Assembly: GCA_012719135.1 (NCBI GenBank)
Contig: JAAYAW010000038.1
Coordinates: 1-47,394, forward strand
Reading direction: 5' to 3'
DNA from: Chloroflexota bacterium
Lineage (GTDB): Bacteria; Chloroflexota; Anaerolineae; UBA1429
DNA: 47,394 nucleotides
The notes under the pieces are model-generated. The model worked only from the letters and a program-made list of their open reading frames with translations. It did no database searches and was not told the DNA's origin. The translations under genes were made by a program, and so were the position numbers. Each line of letters starts with the position of its first letter. The stretch's first letter is position 1. Below are positions 1 through 9,659 of the stretch, in pieces.

Positions 1-734
1 GCCATCCCCAGCGGATCCGACGGGTCTGGATCGGTTCGGTCCAGCCACCCTTGCTGGACAAAGTGCCCAATGCGGGAGACGGCCTCCTCCGGCGTGCGCA
101 GCGACATGCGGACCGGCCCCATCACAAACACACCCACCTGACGTTCCTGAGCCATCGGAAAGACGCGGTCCTCAGCGCCCTGGTTCAGTACACCATAGTG
201 CACCATGAAGGTGTCAAAGAGGTCCTCTTCCAGCGCCCTCTCAAGCATGACGTGGTGTGTATCGCTTCCCATCGTCTCCGTAATGCCGATGTGGCCGATC
301 TTGCCCTGTTCCTGCGCGCGCAGCGCCACGGGGTGGTACCTGTCAACGATCGTGCGATAGTCCTCCGGAGCGATGCCGTGATACTGAAGCACCTCGATGT
401 GATCCACCTGCAGCAGGAGCAGGCTCTGCTCCAACTGACTCATGAGCGCCTCGGGGCCGGAATCCGGAGGCACAAGCCCGGGGTTGAACTTGCTGGCCAG
501 CAGGTAGCGATCCCGAGGAACCCCCTGGAGCGCCTGGCCGAGCAACTCCTCGCTGGACCGGTAGGCCGGAGAGGTGTCCAGAATGTTGATGCCCAGATCC
601 AGGGCGGCGTGGACAACTCGATAGGACTCGGCGGCTGTCTTCCCGGTGGTCTGGCCCAACTGCGACGGCCCCCCCGTCCCCAGACCTACCAGAGAGACGG
701 CGTAACCTGTACGTCCGAGTGTTCTGTATTGCAT
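1..734 (-). CDS. Aldo/keto reductase, C-terminus cut by window edge
   Basis: This is a NAD(P)H-dependent oxidoreductase of the aldo/keto reductase superfamily; the substrate cannot be told. Translated from the complement, the protein starts MQYRTLGRTG and keeps the catalytic tetrad typical of the family: Asp53 and Tyr58 in LDTSPAY, Lys82 in ASKF, and His119 in LQYHG. The ATG at 734 has a GGAGGG ribosome site about 5 bases upstream. About 244 codons are visible, against roughly 300-330 for the family, so only the C-terminal part is missing beyond base 1. The gene is divergent from the branched-chain amino-acid operon and separated from it by a short gap. Nothing links it to that pathway. Confidence 0.85.
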   Translation of the reverse strand, partial: MQYRTLGRTGYAVSLVGLGTGGPSQLGQTTGKTAAESYRVVHAALDLGINILDTSPAYRSSEELLGQALQGVPRDRYLLASKFNPGLVPPDSGPEALMSQLEQSLLLLQVDHIEVLQYHGIAPEDYRTIVDRYHPVALRAQEQGKIGHIGITETMGSDTHHVMLERALEEDLFDTFMVHYGVLNQGAEDRVFPMAQERQVGVFVMGPVRMSLRTPEEAVSRIGHFVQQGWLDRTDPDPSDPLGM

Positions 735-882
735 TTGTACCCTCCAGACTACAAAGCGGAGCCTTGCTGGCAGTGAGTCTAGCTTCAGAGTAACACGGGT
801 AAGGGCTCGCCGCCACCACAGGCGCAGGCTTTCGATGAGGCGAGCATTCGGCCCGATGCTGCCGGCGGTCCACAGCAGCCGC

Positions 883-911
883 TTGACACGGTACCGATAG
901 TGTGATATGTT
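883..911 (+). promoter_or_regulatory. Sigma-70 type promoter of the ilv-leu operon
   Basis: A perfect -35 box TTGACA (883-888) lies exactly 17 bases from TATGTT (906-911). Transcription would start near 918, only about 14 bases before the leader-peptide ATG. It is the only good promoter seen ahead of ilvD. Confidence 0.8.
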
Positions 912-931
912 CATCCCAATCCGTACGTGAA

Positions 932-1045
932 ATGGGCGGTATGAGCGCGATCCTTCTCTCATCTGCAGCGATTATTCTCGTTCTAGTTGAGCTCCTCGTT
1001 ATTGAGGAGCCGCTGCTGGTTGGGGGAGGGTCAAGCGAACGCTAG
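932..1045 (+). CDS. Branched-chain amino-acid-rich leader peptide (attenuation)
   Basis: This is a 37-codon open frame directly behind the operon promoter. Sixteen of its 37 residues are Ile, Leu or Val, with the densest run AIILVLVELLVI at residues 13-24 and a second LLV at 28-30. Such a composition upstream of ilv/leu genes is the hallmark of ribosome-mediated transcription attenuation. No clear Shine-Dalgarno site precedes ATG 932; ATG 941 in the same frame is an alternative start. The stop codon (1043-1045) lies between the two arms of the candidate antiterminator, so the position of the ribosome would decide which RNA fold forms. It is too short for routine gene finding and has no enzymatic role. 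Confidence 0.75.
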   Translation: MGGMSAILLSSAAIILVLVELLVIEEPLLVGGGSSER

Positions 1046-1106
1046 CCGCCAAGCAAGACCAAGGAACTAGAGCCTCACCCAACCGGGTGAGGCTTTCGCG
1101 TTCCTT
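1018..1106 (+). promoter_or_regulatory. Attenuator: alternative antiterminator and terminator stems
   Basis: Terminator stem: 1071-1080 pairs perfectly with 1085-1094 (10 bp, loop AACC), and outer AAGGAA (1061-1066) can pair with TTCCTT (1101-1106). Antiterminator: 1018-1029 pairs with 1073-1084 at 11 of 12 positions, using the 5' arm and loop of the terminator. The first antiterminator arm lies inside leader codons 29-33, so it is covered when translation runs to the stop codon. It is free when a ribosome stalls in the Ile/Leu/Val run further upstream. The terminator has no strong U-tract, as is common in high-GC bacteria. A further perfect 7-bp hairpin (991-997 with 1004-1010) could act as a pause site. 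Confidence 0.72.
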
Positions 1107-1141
1107 ACTGGGGGGCTCAAAGAGGGGCCCCGTCGCGCAAA

Positions 1142-1186
1142 GACGCCATGTGCCTCCAGGGTGACCCTGGGAGGAAGCATGGCGTC
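1142..1186 (+). other. Strong RNA hairpin ahead of ilvD
   Basis: GACGCCATG (1142-1150) pairs perfectly with CATGGCGTC (1178-1186). Above a small internal loop, 1153-1161 pairs with 1165-1174 with one bulged base, giving 18 base pairs in all. It buries the GGGAGG and ATG at 1179 as well as the GTG at 1161, which supports starting ilvD downstream at 1215 or 1221. It may be a second attenuator stem, a stability element or an RNase site. No U-run follows. Confidence 0.6.
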
Positions 1187-1214
1187 GCACATTAAGGGCG
1201 AGGGGAGAGGAGCG

Positions 1215-2906
1215 ATGGCCATGAAAAGCGACGCCGTCAAACGAGGTCTTGAGCGTGCCCCACATCGCTCGCTGCTGTGGGCCCTGGGCAAGACCGATGA
1301 GGAGATTGAGCGTCCGTTCGTCGGTGTGATCAGCTCCTATAGCGAGATCGTGCCGGGACACACCAACTTGCGCGTGATCGCGGATGCGGCCAAGAGTGGC
1401 GTCTACATGGCCGGGGGCACCCCGTTTGAGGCGAATACCATCGCGGTCTGCGATGGGATCGCCATGAACCATGTGGGCATGAAGTACTCGCTGGCTTCGC
1501 GCGAACTGATCGCCGACTCGGTTGAGACAGTTGCCTTGGCGCATGCCTTTGACGCTCTGGTACTCATCCCCTCCTGTGACAAGATCATTCCCGGCATGGT
1601 CATGGCGGCCGCTCGTTTGAACCTCCCCACTGTAATCGTCACGGGCGGGCCGATGCTGGCCGGGCGGCACGGAACCGACGTGCTGGATCTCAACAGCGCC
1701 TTTATGGCCGTGGGTGCCGCCGCCGCGGGTGATATGACACCGGAGCAAGTCCGTCAGATCGAGCAGAACTGCTGCCCTGGATGCGGATCCTGTTCGGGCA
1801 TGTACACCGCCAACACGATGGCGTGCCTGTGCGAGGCGCTGGGCATCGCGCTGCCAGGCAACGGCACCACGCCGGCCGTCAGTTCGCGACGGGTGGCTCT
1901 GGCGCGGCAGGCCGGCATGCAGGCGATGGAGCTCTTCCGAAAGGGCGTATGCGCGCGCGACATACTCACGCCCGCCGCGCTGGAGAACGCCTTCACCACC
2001 GACATGGCCATGGGCGGATCCAGCAACTCTGTGCTTCACCTCCTCGCCATCGCCCACGAAGCCGGCGTGGATATCCCGCTGCCCAGCCTGAATCAGTACT
2101 CGGAGCGCACGCCACACCTCGTCAAGCTCTCCCCCGCCGGACCGCAGCATATCGAGGATCTGTATTACTCAGGCGGCATCGGGGCGGTCATGCGCGAGCT
2201 TCAGACACTGGATCTGCTGAATGACGGGGTGATGACGGCCACGGGAGAGACTCTGGCGCAGAACCTGAAGCCGGGCTCACGCTGGGCGCCGGACTATACC
2301 ACCGTGAACCGGGCGGTGTTGCGCAGCGGCAAGGACCCGTATTCGCAAACGGGAGGTCTCACGATCCTGTTCGGGAATCTGGCGCCAGAAGGGGCTGTGG
2401 TCAAGAGCGCCGCGGTATCGCCGCGTATGCTCGTGCACACGGGCCCGGCGCGTGTGTTCGACGACGAAGAATCCGCCACACAAGCCATCATGGCCAGGGA
2501 CTTTGACGAGGGCGATGTGCTGGTGATCCGGGGCGAGGGTCCCAAGGGAGGTCCCGGGATGCGCGAGATGCTCACCCCAACATCGCTCCTCTCCGGGATG
2601 GGCCTGGATGACCGGGTCGCCTTGATCACAGACGGGAGGTTCTCCGGAGCCTCGCGCGGCTCTGCCATTGGCCACGTCTCACCGGAGGCGGCCGCAGGCG
2701 GGCCCATCGCCGCGGTTCAAGATGGTGACCTGATCAGCATCGATATCCCCAACCAGCGGCTGGAGTTGAAGGTGCCTGCGGATGAAATCGCGCGCCGGCT
2801 TGCTGCCGTTCCCCCCTTTGAGCCCCGAGTCACCGCCGGATACCTCCGCCGGTATGCGCGCCTCGTGACCTCGGCCAGCACGGGCGCCATCCTGGACGAG
2901 TCCTAG
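1215..2906 (+). CDS. ilvD: Dihydroxy-acid dehydratase
   Basis: IlvD dehydrates 2,3-dihydroxy-isovalerate and 2,3-dihydroxy-3-methylvalerate to the keto acids that precede valine, leucine and isoleucine. It is a cytoplasmic Fe-S and Mg enzyme. The protein (563 aa, normal length) begins with the family pattern [18 protein letters not shown]. It keeps the cluster cysteines: Cys79 in VCDGIAM, Cys121 in PSCDKI, and the CCPGCGSC cluster at 186-193. ATG 1215 follows AGGGGAG; ATG 1221, six bases on, has better spacing from AGGAG and is an equal choice. The longer frame back to GTG 1161 lies in a hairpin. It is the first structural gene of the operon, immediately under the attenuator. Confidence 0.95.
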   Translation: MAMKSDAVKRGLERAPHRSLLWALGKTDEEIERPFVGVISSYSEIVPGHTNLRVIADAAKSGVYMAGGTPFEANTIAVCDGIAMNHVGMKYSLASRELIADSVETVALAHAFDALVLIPSCDKIIPGMVMAAARLNLPTVIVTGGPMLAGRHGTDVLDLNSAFMAVGAAAAGDMTPEQVRQIEQNCCPGCGSCSGMYTANTMACLCEALGIALPGNGTTPAVSSRRVALARQAGMQAMELFRKGVCARDILTPAALENAFTTDMAMGGSSNSVLHLLAIAHEAGVDIPLPSLNQYSERTPHLVKLSPAGPQHIEDLYYSGGIGAVMRELQTLDLLNDGVMTATGETLAQNLKPGSRWAPDYTTVNRAVLRSGKDPYSQTGGLTILFGNLAPEGAVVKSAAVSPRMLVHTGPARVFDDEESATQAIMARDFDEGDVLVIRGEGPKGGPGMREMLTPTSLLSGMGLDDRVALITDGRFSGASRGSAIGHVSPEAAAGGPIAAVQDGDLISIDIPNQRLELKVPADEIARRLAAVPPFEPRVTAGYLRRYARLVTSASTGAILDES

Positions 2907-2953
2907 GTGGGAGCCAACCGCCGCCGCCAGCCAATCGCTGAGGAGCACTCAAT

Positions 2954-4648
2954 ATGAGGATGAACGGAGCGCAGATCATCTGGGAATGCCTGGTCCGTGA
3001 GGGCGTAGACACGGTCTTTGGAATCACCGGAGGCAAGGTCATCCCCCTGTATCATGAGCTGCCCGGCTTTCCGATTCACCACGTAACGATGCGGCACGAG
3101 CAGGCAGCCGCACATGCCGCCGATGGATATGCCAGGGCCACGGGCAAGGTGGGCGTGTGCGTCGCCACGTCGGGACCCGGTGCCACGAACCTGGTAACCG
3201 GCATCGCTACCGCTCAGATGGACTCTTCACCGATCGTCGCGATCACCGGGCAGGTTGCATCAGCGGACCTCGGAACGGATGCTTTCCAGGAGGTCGACAT
3301 CACCGGCATCACGATGCCGATTACCAAGCACAACTACCTGGTCACCAACGTGACCGATCTAGCTCAGGCTCTCCGTGAGGCCTTTCACATCGCGCGCAGC
3401 GGGCATCCCGGTGCCGTCCTCGTGGACGTGACGGTAGATGCACAGATGGGTGTGACCGAGTTCGTATACCCCGAGGATGTGAACCTCCCCGGCTACAAGC
3501 CCCACACAACAGGGAATCCGCGGCAGATCGCGCAGGCGGCGGAGATGATCAATGCCGCCAGTCGCCCCATCATCATGGCCGGCAGAGGAGTCGTCGTAGC
3601 CGGCGCCGGGCAGGAACTGACCGCCCTCGCCGAAAAAGCCCGGATTCCTGTGGTGACCACGCTCCTGGGCAAGAGCGCGATCGCGGAATCCAACCCGCTG
3701 TACCTGGGCATGGGCGGCATGCATGGGGAAGGCTACACCAATATGGCCCTTCAATCCGCCGACCTGATCGTCAACTTTGGGGCACGCTTTGACGATCGCT
3801 TTACGAGCACGGCGCAAACCTTTGCCCCCCGTGCGCGCGTGATTCACGTGGATATCGATCCCGCCGAGATCGCCAAGCGCATTCGGGTAGATATGCCCAT
3901 CGTGGGAGATGCCCTCAACGTGCTCCGGCAGTTGCTTCCCCTGGTCCAGGAGGCGGATCGCGGCGAATGGATGAGCACCATCGATCATTGGCGTCAGGAG
4001 ACCGGCGAGCGTAGCCAGCGCTGGGAACAGAGCGAAGAACTGGTACCTCAGCACATAATCCGCAGCCTCAGTGAGATCACTCACGGAGAAGCGATCATGG
4101 TCTCGGATGTTGGCCAGAACCAGATGTGGGAGGCCCAGTACTATACCCACAATCGGTTCCGCGGGCTCATCTCCTCGGGCGGATTGGGCACCATGGGCTT
4201 TGGCTTGCCAGCGTCGATTGGCGCCAAGATGGGCTGCCGCGACGTGCCAGTGTGGCTTGTGGTGGGCGACGGAGGCATCCAGATGACCATCCAGGAGCTG
4301 GCTACCATCCGGCAGGAAGGGCTGCCGATCAAGATCGCGCTCCTGAATAACGGATACCTCGGCATGGTGCGCCAGTGGCAGGAGTTGTTCTATGACAAGA
4401 ACTACTGCGGCACGCCTCTGCTTGGACCGGAGTTTGCTCGTCTGGCTGAGGCCTATGGCATTGCAGGCATCACGGTGCATTCCAAAGACGACGTCGTACC
4501 GGCTCTGAAGCATGCCGCGGAGGTCGATGGCCCCGTCCTGATCGATTTCCGCATAGAGCAGGAACACAACGTGTTCCCGATCGTGCCGGTGGGACGCGCC
4601 ATCGACGATATGATCCGCAGGCCTCGGACAGACGAACAGCCGCGATAG
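2954..4648 (+). CDS. ilvB: Acetolactate synthase, catalytic subunit
   Basis: This is the thiamine-diphosphate enzyme that joins pyruvate with a second pyruvate or with 2-oxobutyrate, the first common step of branched-chain synthesis. The 564-aa protein shows the catalytic Glu49 in the HEQAAAHAADGYARATG region, the FAD-linked RFDDRFT motif in the middle domain, and the thiamine-binding GDG (438-440) ending in NN at 465-466. A GAGGAG site precedes the ATG. The regulatory subunit ilvN follows 13 bases downstream, so the two are probably translated together. The biosynthetic role is supported by the surrounding ilv genes, which argues against a related oxo-acid decarboxylase. Confidence 0.96.
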   Translation: MRMNGAQIIWECLVREGVDTVFGITGGKVIPLYHELPGFPIHHVTMRHEQAAAHAADGYARATGKVGVCVATSGPGATNLVTGIATAQMDSSPIVAITGQVASADLGTDAFQEVDITGITMPITKHNYLVTNVTDLAQALREAFHIARSGHPGAVLVDVTVDAQMGVTEFVYPEDVNLPGYKPHTTGNPRQIAQAAEMINAASRPIIMAGRGVVVAGAGQELTALAEKARIPVVTTLLGKSAIAESNPLYLGMGGMHGEGYTNMALQSADLIVNFGARFDDRFTSTAQTFAPRARVIHVDIDPAEIAKRIRVDMPIVGDALNVLRQLLPLVQEADRGEWMSTIDHWRQETGERSQRWEQSEELVPQHIIRSLSEITHGEAIMVSDVGQNQMWEAQYYTHNRFRGLISSGGLGTMGFGLPASIGAKMGCRDVPVWLVVGDGGIQMTIQELATIRQEGLPIKIALLNNGYLGMVRQWQELFYDKNYCGTPLLGPEFARLAEAYGIAGITVHSKDDVVPALKHAAEVDGPVLIDFRIEQEHNVFPIVPVGRAIDDMIRRPRTDEQPR

Positions 4649-4661
4649 AGGAGGTAGAGGT

Positions 4662-5189
4662 ATGTCCCTGGCACAGAACCATGACAACTATTCGCGGCGG
4701 ACGCTGGTGGTCCTGATGGAGGACCGCCCAGGCGTGCTCAGCAACGTTTCAAACCTGTTCAGGCGCCGCAACTATAATATCGAGAGCCTTACCGTCGGGC
4801 ACAGCGAGACACCGGACATCTCCCGGATGACGGTCGTGGTCTACGCCAGCGATGCCGTGCTGGAGCAGGTGTCCAAGCAACTCTACAAACTGATTAACGT
4901 CACCAAGGTGATCGACATCACCGATGATGACGCGGTGATCCGAGAGCTAGCCCTGATCCGCGTGCACGCCGTTTCGGCAAGCCGAGCCGAGATCAAGCAA
5001 CTGGTGGACATCTTCCGGGCGCAGATCATCGATGTGGCTCACGACTCGATGACCATCGAGATCACGGGAACAGAGGACAAGGTCGACTCACTCATCGAAA
5101 TCCTGCGTCCTTTTGGGATCAAGGAGCTGACGCGCACCGGGCGCGTTGCGATGGTGCGCGGCGCGCTGCAGGGCGCGAGCCGGCGCTGA
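4662..5189 (+). CDS. ilvN: Acetolactate synthase, regulatory (small) subunit
   Basis: This subunit binds IlvB, raises its activity and confers feedback inhibition by valine. The 175-aa protein has an N-terminal ACT domain (about residues 14-85) with the family signature RRTLVVLMEDRPGVLSNV and the RRNYNIESLTVG segment. A C-terminal ALS small-subunit domain with FRAQIIDV completes it. Length is normal for the long form of the family (often called ilvH in other genera). GAGGAGG lies about 6 bases ahead of the ATG. Valine control here would act on enzyme activity, in addition to the transcriptional attenuator upstream. Confidence 0.95.
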   Translation: MSLAQNHDNYSRRTLVVLMEDRPGVLSNVSNLFRRRNYNIESLTVGHSETPDISRMTVVVYASDAVLEQVSKQLYKLINVTKVIDITDDDAVIRELALIRVHAVSASRAEIKQLVDIFRAQIIDVAHDSMTIEITGTEDKVDSLIEILRPFGIKELTRTGRVAMVRGALQGASRR

Positions 5190-6245
<1,056 letters not shown>

Positions 6246-6265
6246 ATATCGCCGTTTTCCCGAAG

Positions 6266-6292
6266 CAGGGTGGGGGCTCTGCCCCCACCCTG
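6266..6292 (+). other. Intercistronic 12-bp hairpin between ilvC and cimA
   Basis: CAGGGTGGGGGC (6266-6277) pairs perfectly with GCCCCCACCCTG (6281-6292) around a TCT loop. No U-tract follows. It may protect the 3' end of the upstream message, serve as a processing site, or reduce read-through into cimA, whose ribosome site is weak. Confidence 0.55.
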
Positions 6293-6334
6293 AGGCCAGG
6301 GGCCCTCGAGCCCAGTGAGGTACGCCACCAGACT

Positions 6335-7909
6335 ATGGTAAACCGTGTGACCGTCCTGGATACGACGCTGCGCGACGGGGCGCAAATGGAGGGCATCTCC
6401 TTCTCAGTCGACGACAAGTTGCGCATCGTCAGCAAGCTGGACGAGCTGGGAGTTGCGTACATTGAGGGGGGGTGGCCCGGCTCGAACGCCAAAGATGCTG
6501 AGTTCTTTATGCGCGCGCGTCAGCTCAAGCTAAAGCACTCGCGCGTGGCCACGTTTAGCAGCACGCGCCGGGTGGGTCTGCCGGTGGAGCAGGATCCGAG
6601 CATCGCGTCTCTGCTCGATGCGGGCATGCCGGTCGCGGTCATCGTCGGCAAGTCCTCTTCCATGCACGTCACAGACGTGCTTGGCACCACGCTGGAGGAG
6701 AACCTGGCCATGGTCCAAGATACCGTGGCTTATCTGGTACGCCACGGTATCGAGGTCCTCTACGATGCCGAGCACTACTTTGACGGGTACCTTCTGAACC
6801 CCGAATATGCCATCTCTACGCTGCGGGCCGCGCAGGATGCCGGAGCCAGCACGCTCGTGCTGTGCGACACCAACGGCGGCACGATGCCCTCCCAGGTGCA
6901 GCGCATCGTACAAGAGACCCAGGAACTGCTGCCTCAGGCAGCGCTGGGCATTCACGCCCACAACGATACCGGCGTGGCGGTCGCTAACACGCTCGCAGGG
7001 GTGGAGGCGGGCTGCGTGCACGTACAGGGGACCATGAACGGATACGGTGAGCGCTGCGGAAACGCCGATCTCTGTACCGTCGTCCCCAACCTAGAGATCA
7101 AGATGGGCTGCAAGGCGCTGGCGAACGGGGATCTCTCTGTGCTCACCGAGGCATCCGTCTATGTGAGCGAGATCGCGAATCTACGCCCCAGCAATCAGGC
7201 TCCCTATGTGGGATTGAGCGCCTTTGCGCACAAGGCCGGGCTGCATGCCAGTGCACTGCTTCGCAACGGGGAGAGCTACCAACACATTGACCCGGCGAGG
7301 GTGGGAAACCGGATGCGCGTGCTCGTCTCCGAGCTGGCCGGCCGGGGCAATATCGTCCACAAGCTGAGCGAGATGCACCTGGGGGTGACCCTGTCCGCAG
7401 AACAGACACGCGCGGTCGCGGAGCGGATCAAGGAACTGGAGAGCCGCGGCTTTCAGTTCGAAGGGGCCGAAGGATCCTTTGAACTCATCATTCGCCGCGC
7501 TCTGCCGGGTTACCGAGCACCTTTTGAGATGCTGGACTTTATCGTGCTGGTAGAGAAACGATCCGACAACGAAATCCTCGCCGAAGCCACGGTCAAAGCG
7601 CGAGTGGATGGGCAGATCATGCACACAGCCGCCGAGGGGGATGGCCCGGTGAACGCGCTGGACAGGGCCATGCGCAAGGCGCTCCTGCCCTTTTACCCGG
7701 AGCTCTCCGAGACGCAACTGACGGACTTTAAGGTGCGCATCATCGACCCGCGCACCGCCACGGGCGCCGTCACGCGGGTAGCCATAGACGCGAGCGACGG
7801 CGACACCACGTGGACGACAGTGGGGTGCTCGGCCAATATCATCGAGGCGAGTTTCCAGGCACTGCTCGACAGCCTCGAACTACCGCTACTCAGGCGGGCC
7901 TCTGCCTAA
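6335..7909 (+). CDS. cimA: (R)-citramalate synthase
   Basis: CimA condenses pyruvate with acetyl-CoA to citramalate and so opens a threonine-independent route to 2-oxobutyrate and isoleucine. The protein (524 aa) has the DTTLRDG motif at 9-15, the metal-binding HAHNDTG near 207, and a C-terminal LeuA-type allosteric domain. It differs from the 2-isopropylmalate synthase next door by DGAQMEGISFSVDDK at the N-terminus, typical of the longer citramalate synthase family rather than LeuA. The ribosome site is poor (GAGG 13 bases away), so expression may rely on read-through from ilvC. The later steps would use LeuC, LeuD and LeuB from the same operon. Confidence 0.88.
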   Translation: MVNRVTVLDTTLRDGAQMEGISFSVDDKLRIVSKLDELGVAYIEGGWPGSNAKDAEFFMRARQLKLKHSRVATFSSTRRVGLPVEQDPSIASLLDAGMPVAVIVGKSSSMHVTDVLGTTLEENLAMVQDTVAYLVRHGIEVLYDAEHYFDGYLLNPEYAISTLRAAQDAGASTLVLCDTNGGTMPSQVQRIVQETQELLPQAALGIHAHNDTGVAVANTLAGVEAGCVHVQGTMNGYGERCGNADLCTVVPNLEIKMGCKALANGDLSVLTEASVYVSEIANLRPSNQAPYVGLSAFAHKAGLHASALLRNGESYQHIDPARVGNRMRVLVSELAGRGNIVHKLSEMHLGVTLSAEQTRAVAERIKELESRGFQFEGAEGSFELIIRRALPGYRAPFEMLDFIVLVEKRSDNEILAEATVKARVDGQIMHTAAEGDGPVNALDRAMRKALLPFYPELSETQLTDFKVRIIDPRTATGAVTRVAIDASDGDTTWTTVGCSANIIEASFQALLDSLELPLLRRASA

Positions 7910-7913
7910 AGGA

Positions 7914-7939
7914 CCGAACGGCCACAGGCAACCGTTCGG
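7914..7939 (+). other. Intercistronic hairpin between cimA and leuA
   Basis: CCGAACGG (7914-7921) pairs perfectly with CCGTTCGG (7932-7939) over a 10-base loop. There is no U-run. With the hairpin at 6266-6292 it brackets cimA. Confidence 0.45.
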
Positions 7940-8002
7940 GACCAGGGGCCCGCAGGACGTTATGGAGCCAGTCGCCCATTCCGTCACTGAAGGAGCAGCA
8001 TA

Positions 8003-9601
8003 ATGGACACCGATCACGTTATCATCTTTGACACCACCCTGCGCGACGGAGAGCAATCGCCCGGCGCCACCCTCAACACCGACGAAAAGCTGGAGATTGC
8101 GCGTCAGCTGGCGCGCCTTGGGGTGGACGTCATCGAGGCTGGGTTCCCCGCATCGTCCCCCGGGGATCTGGACGCCGTTCAACGGGTTGCGCGGGAAATT
8201 CAGGGGCCCACGATCTGCGGTCTGGCGCGGTGCATCAAGGGGGATATCGATGCCGCCTGGGAAGGGGTGCGGGACGCGCAGAAACGGCGCATCCACACTT
8301 TCATCGCCACGTCGGACATCCATATGGAGCACCAGTTGCGTATGACGCGCCAGCAGGTGCTCGAACGGGCTCGGGAGATGGTGTCGTACGCGCGCTCCCT
8401 GTGCGAGGACATCGAGTTCTCGCCGATGGACGCCTCACGCTCCGACCCGGAGTTCCTGTATGAGGTGCTCGGCTCCGCGATCGCGGCCGGCGCAACGACG
8501 CTCAATATCCCGGATACCGTGGGGTACAGCACCCCAGCCGAGTTCGCTGCCCTTATCCGCGATATTCGGCGGCATACACCGGGCATCGAGAAGGCGATCA
8601 TCTCCGTCCATTGCCATAACGACCTCGGCATGGCGACTGCCAACAGCCTGGCGGCGGTGATGGAGGGCGCCCGGCAGATCGAGTGCACCATCAACGGGCT
8701 CGGAGAGCGCGCCGGAAACGCCGCGCTGGAGGAGATCGTCATGGCGCTCCACACCAGACGGGCCTTCTACGGCGTGAACACCCATATCGTCACTCAGGAG
8801 CTCTACCCCAGCAGCCGCATGGTGACCGGCTTCACAGGCCTCTCGGTTCAAGCCAACAAGGCGATCGTCGGTGCGAATGCCTTCTCGCACGAATCGGGCA
8901 TCCATCAGGATGGAATCCTAAAGTACCGGCAGACTTACGAGATCATGGACGCCAAAATGGTGGGGCTGGGCGAGAGCAACCTGGTTCTGGGGAAGCACTC
9001 CGGCCGGCATGCCTTTGCTGGTAAACTCGAGCAGTTGGGCTATCATCTGGAGCCAGCGGACCTGAATCGGGCCTTTGCTCGGTTCAAGGAACTGGCGGAC
9101 AAGAAAAAGACCATCGTCGATCGCGATCTTGAGGCCATCGTAGCCGACGAGGTGTTCCAGCCAGAGGAGGTCTATCACCTCCTTCAGGTCCAGGTTTCCG
9201 CCGGCGACCGGGCCATTCCTACGGCCACGGTGCAGCTGGAAGGGCCCGGTGGGCAGACGTATACCGATGCCGCCCACGGTACAGGTCCGGTCGACGCTGT
9301 CTATAAGGCGATCAACCGGATCGTCCAGGTTCAGAACGAACTGATCGAGTTCTCAATCAATGCGGTGACAGAAGGAATCGACGCCGTGGGCGAGGTGACC
9401 ATCCGCATCCAGGCCGAGGCCGACGGAGAAGGAAACCTGCCGGTGAATCCTCAGACAGGCCAGCGTACGTACCTGTTCAGCGGACACGGCGCCAGTACCG
9501 ACATCATCGTCGCCAGTGGGCGCGCCTACATGAGTGCCCTGAACAAGCTGATCTCGGTACGCGGCCACACCGCGCCGGCCCGCGAGGCCGAGAACGAGTA
9601 G
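8003..9601 (+). CDS. leuA: 2-isopropylmalate synthase
   Basis: LeuA condenses 2-oxoisovalerate with acetyl-CoA, the committed step to leucine. The 532-aa protein has the catalytic DTTLRDG at 10-16, the metal-binding HCHNDLG at about 203-209 and [10 protein letters not shown] just after, which is the classic LeuA pattern. The C-terminal regulatory domain that senses leucine is present from about residue 385. Within it, the stretch around [18 protein letters not shown] before SGHGAS is longer than in many homologues. AAGGAG precedes ATG 8003. Having both LeuA and CimA in one operon separates the leucine and isoleucine entry steps. Confidence 0.95.
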   Translation: MDTDHVIIFDTTLRDGEQSPGATLNTDEKLEIARQLARLGVDVIEAGFPASSPGDLDAVQRVAREIQGPTICGLARCIKGDIDAAWEGVRDAQKRRIHTFIATSDIHMEHQLRMTRQQVLERAREMVSYARSLCEDIEFSPMDASRSDPEFLYEVLGSAIAAGATTLNIPDTVGYSTPAEFAALIRDIRRHTPGIEKAIISVHCHNDLGMATANSLAAVMEGARQIECTINGLGERAGNAALEEIVMALHTRRAFYGVNTHIVTQELYPSSRMVTGFTGLSVQANKAIVGANAFSHESGIHQDGILKYRQTYEIMDAKMVGLGESNLVLGKHSGRHAFAGKLEQLGYHLEPADLNRAFARFKELADKKKTIVDRDLEAIVADEVFQPEEVYHLLQVQVSAGDRAIPTATVQLEGPGGQTYTDAAHGTGPVDAVYKAINRIVQVQNELIEFSINAVTEGIDAVGEVTIRIQAEADGEGNLPVNPQTGQRTYLFSGHGASTDIIVASGRAYMSALNKLISVRGHTAPAREAENE

Positions 9602-9659
9602 CGTCGGGGGAAGTGGTCTTTCGGGACCCCCCATCCGTACGAAATGAGGGGAGGCTACG

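Noticed and set aside
1161-1214. GTG 1161 and ATG 1179 as ilvD start codons
   Set aside because: Both lie in a strong hairpin and add residues not seen in the family; ATG 1215 or 1221 fits better.
999-2150. Long minus-strand open frame (383 codons) over ilvD
   Set aside because: It is antisense to a clearly conserved enzyme gene, has no recognisable motif and no ribosome site; GC-rich genes often leave such open frames on the other strand.
3359-4687. 442-codon minus-strand open frame over ilvB
   Set aside because: It is antisense to ilvB, rich in His/Asp/Arg as expected for a shadow frame, and resembles no protein family.
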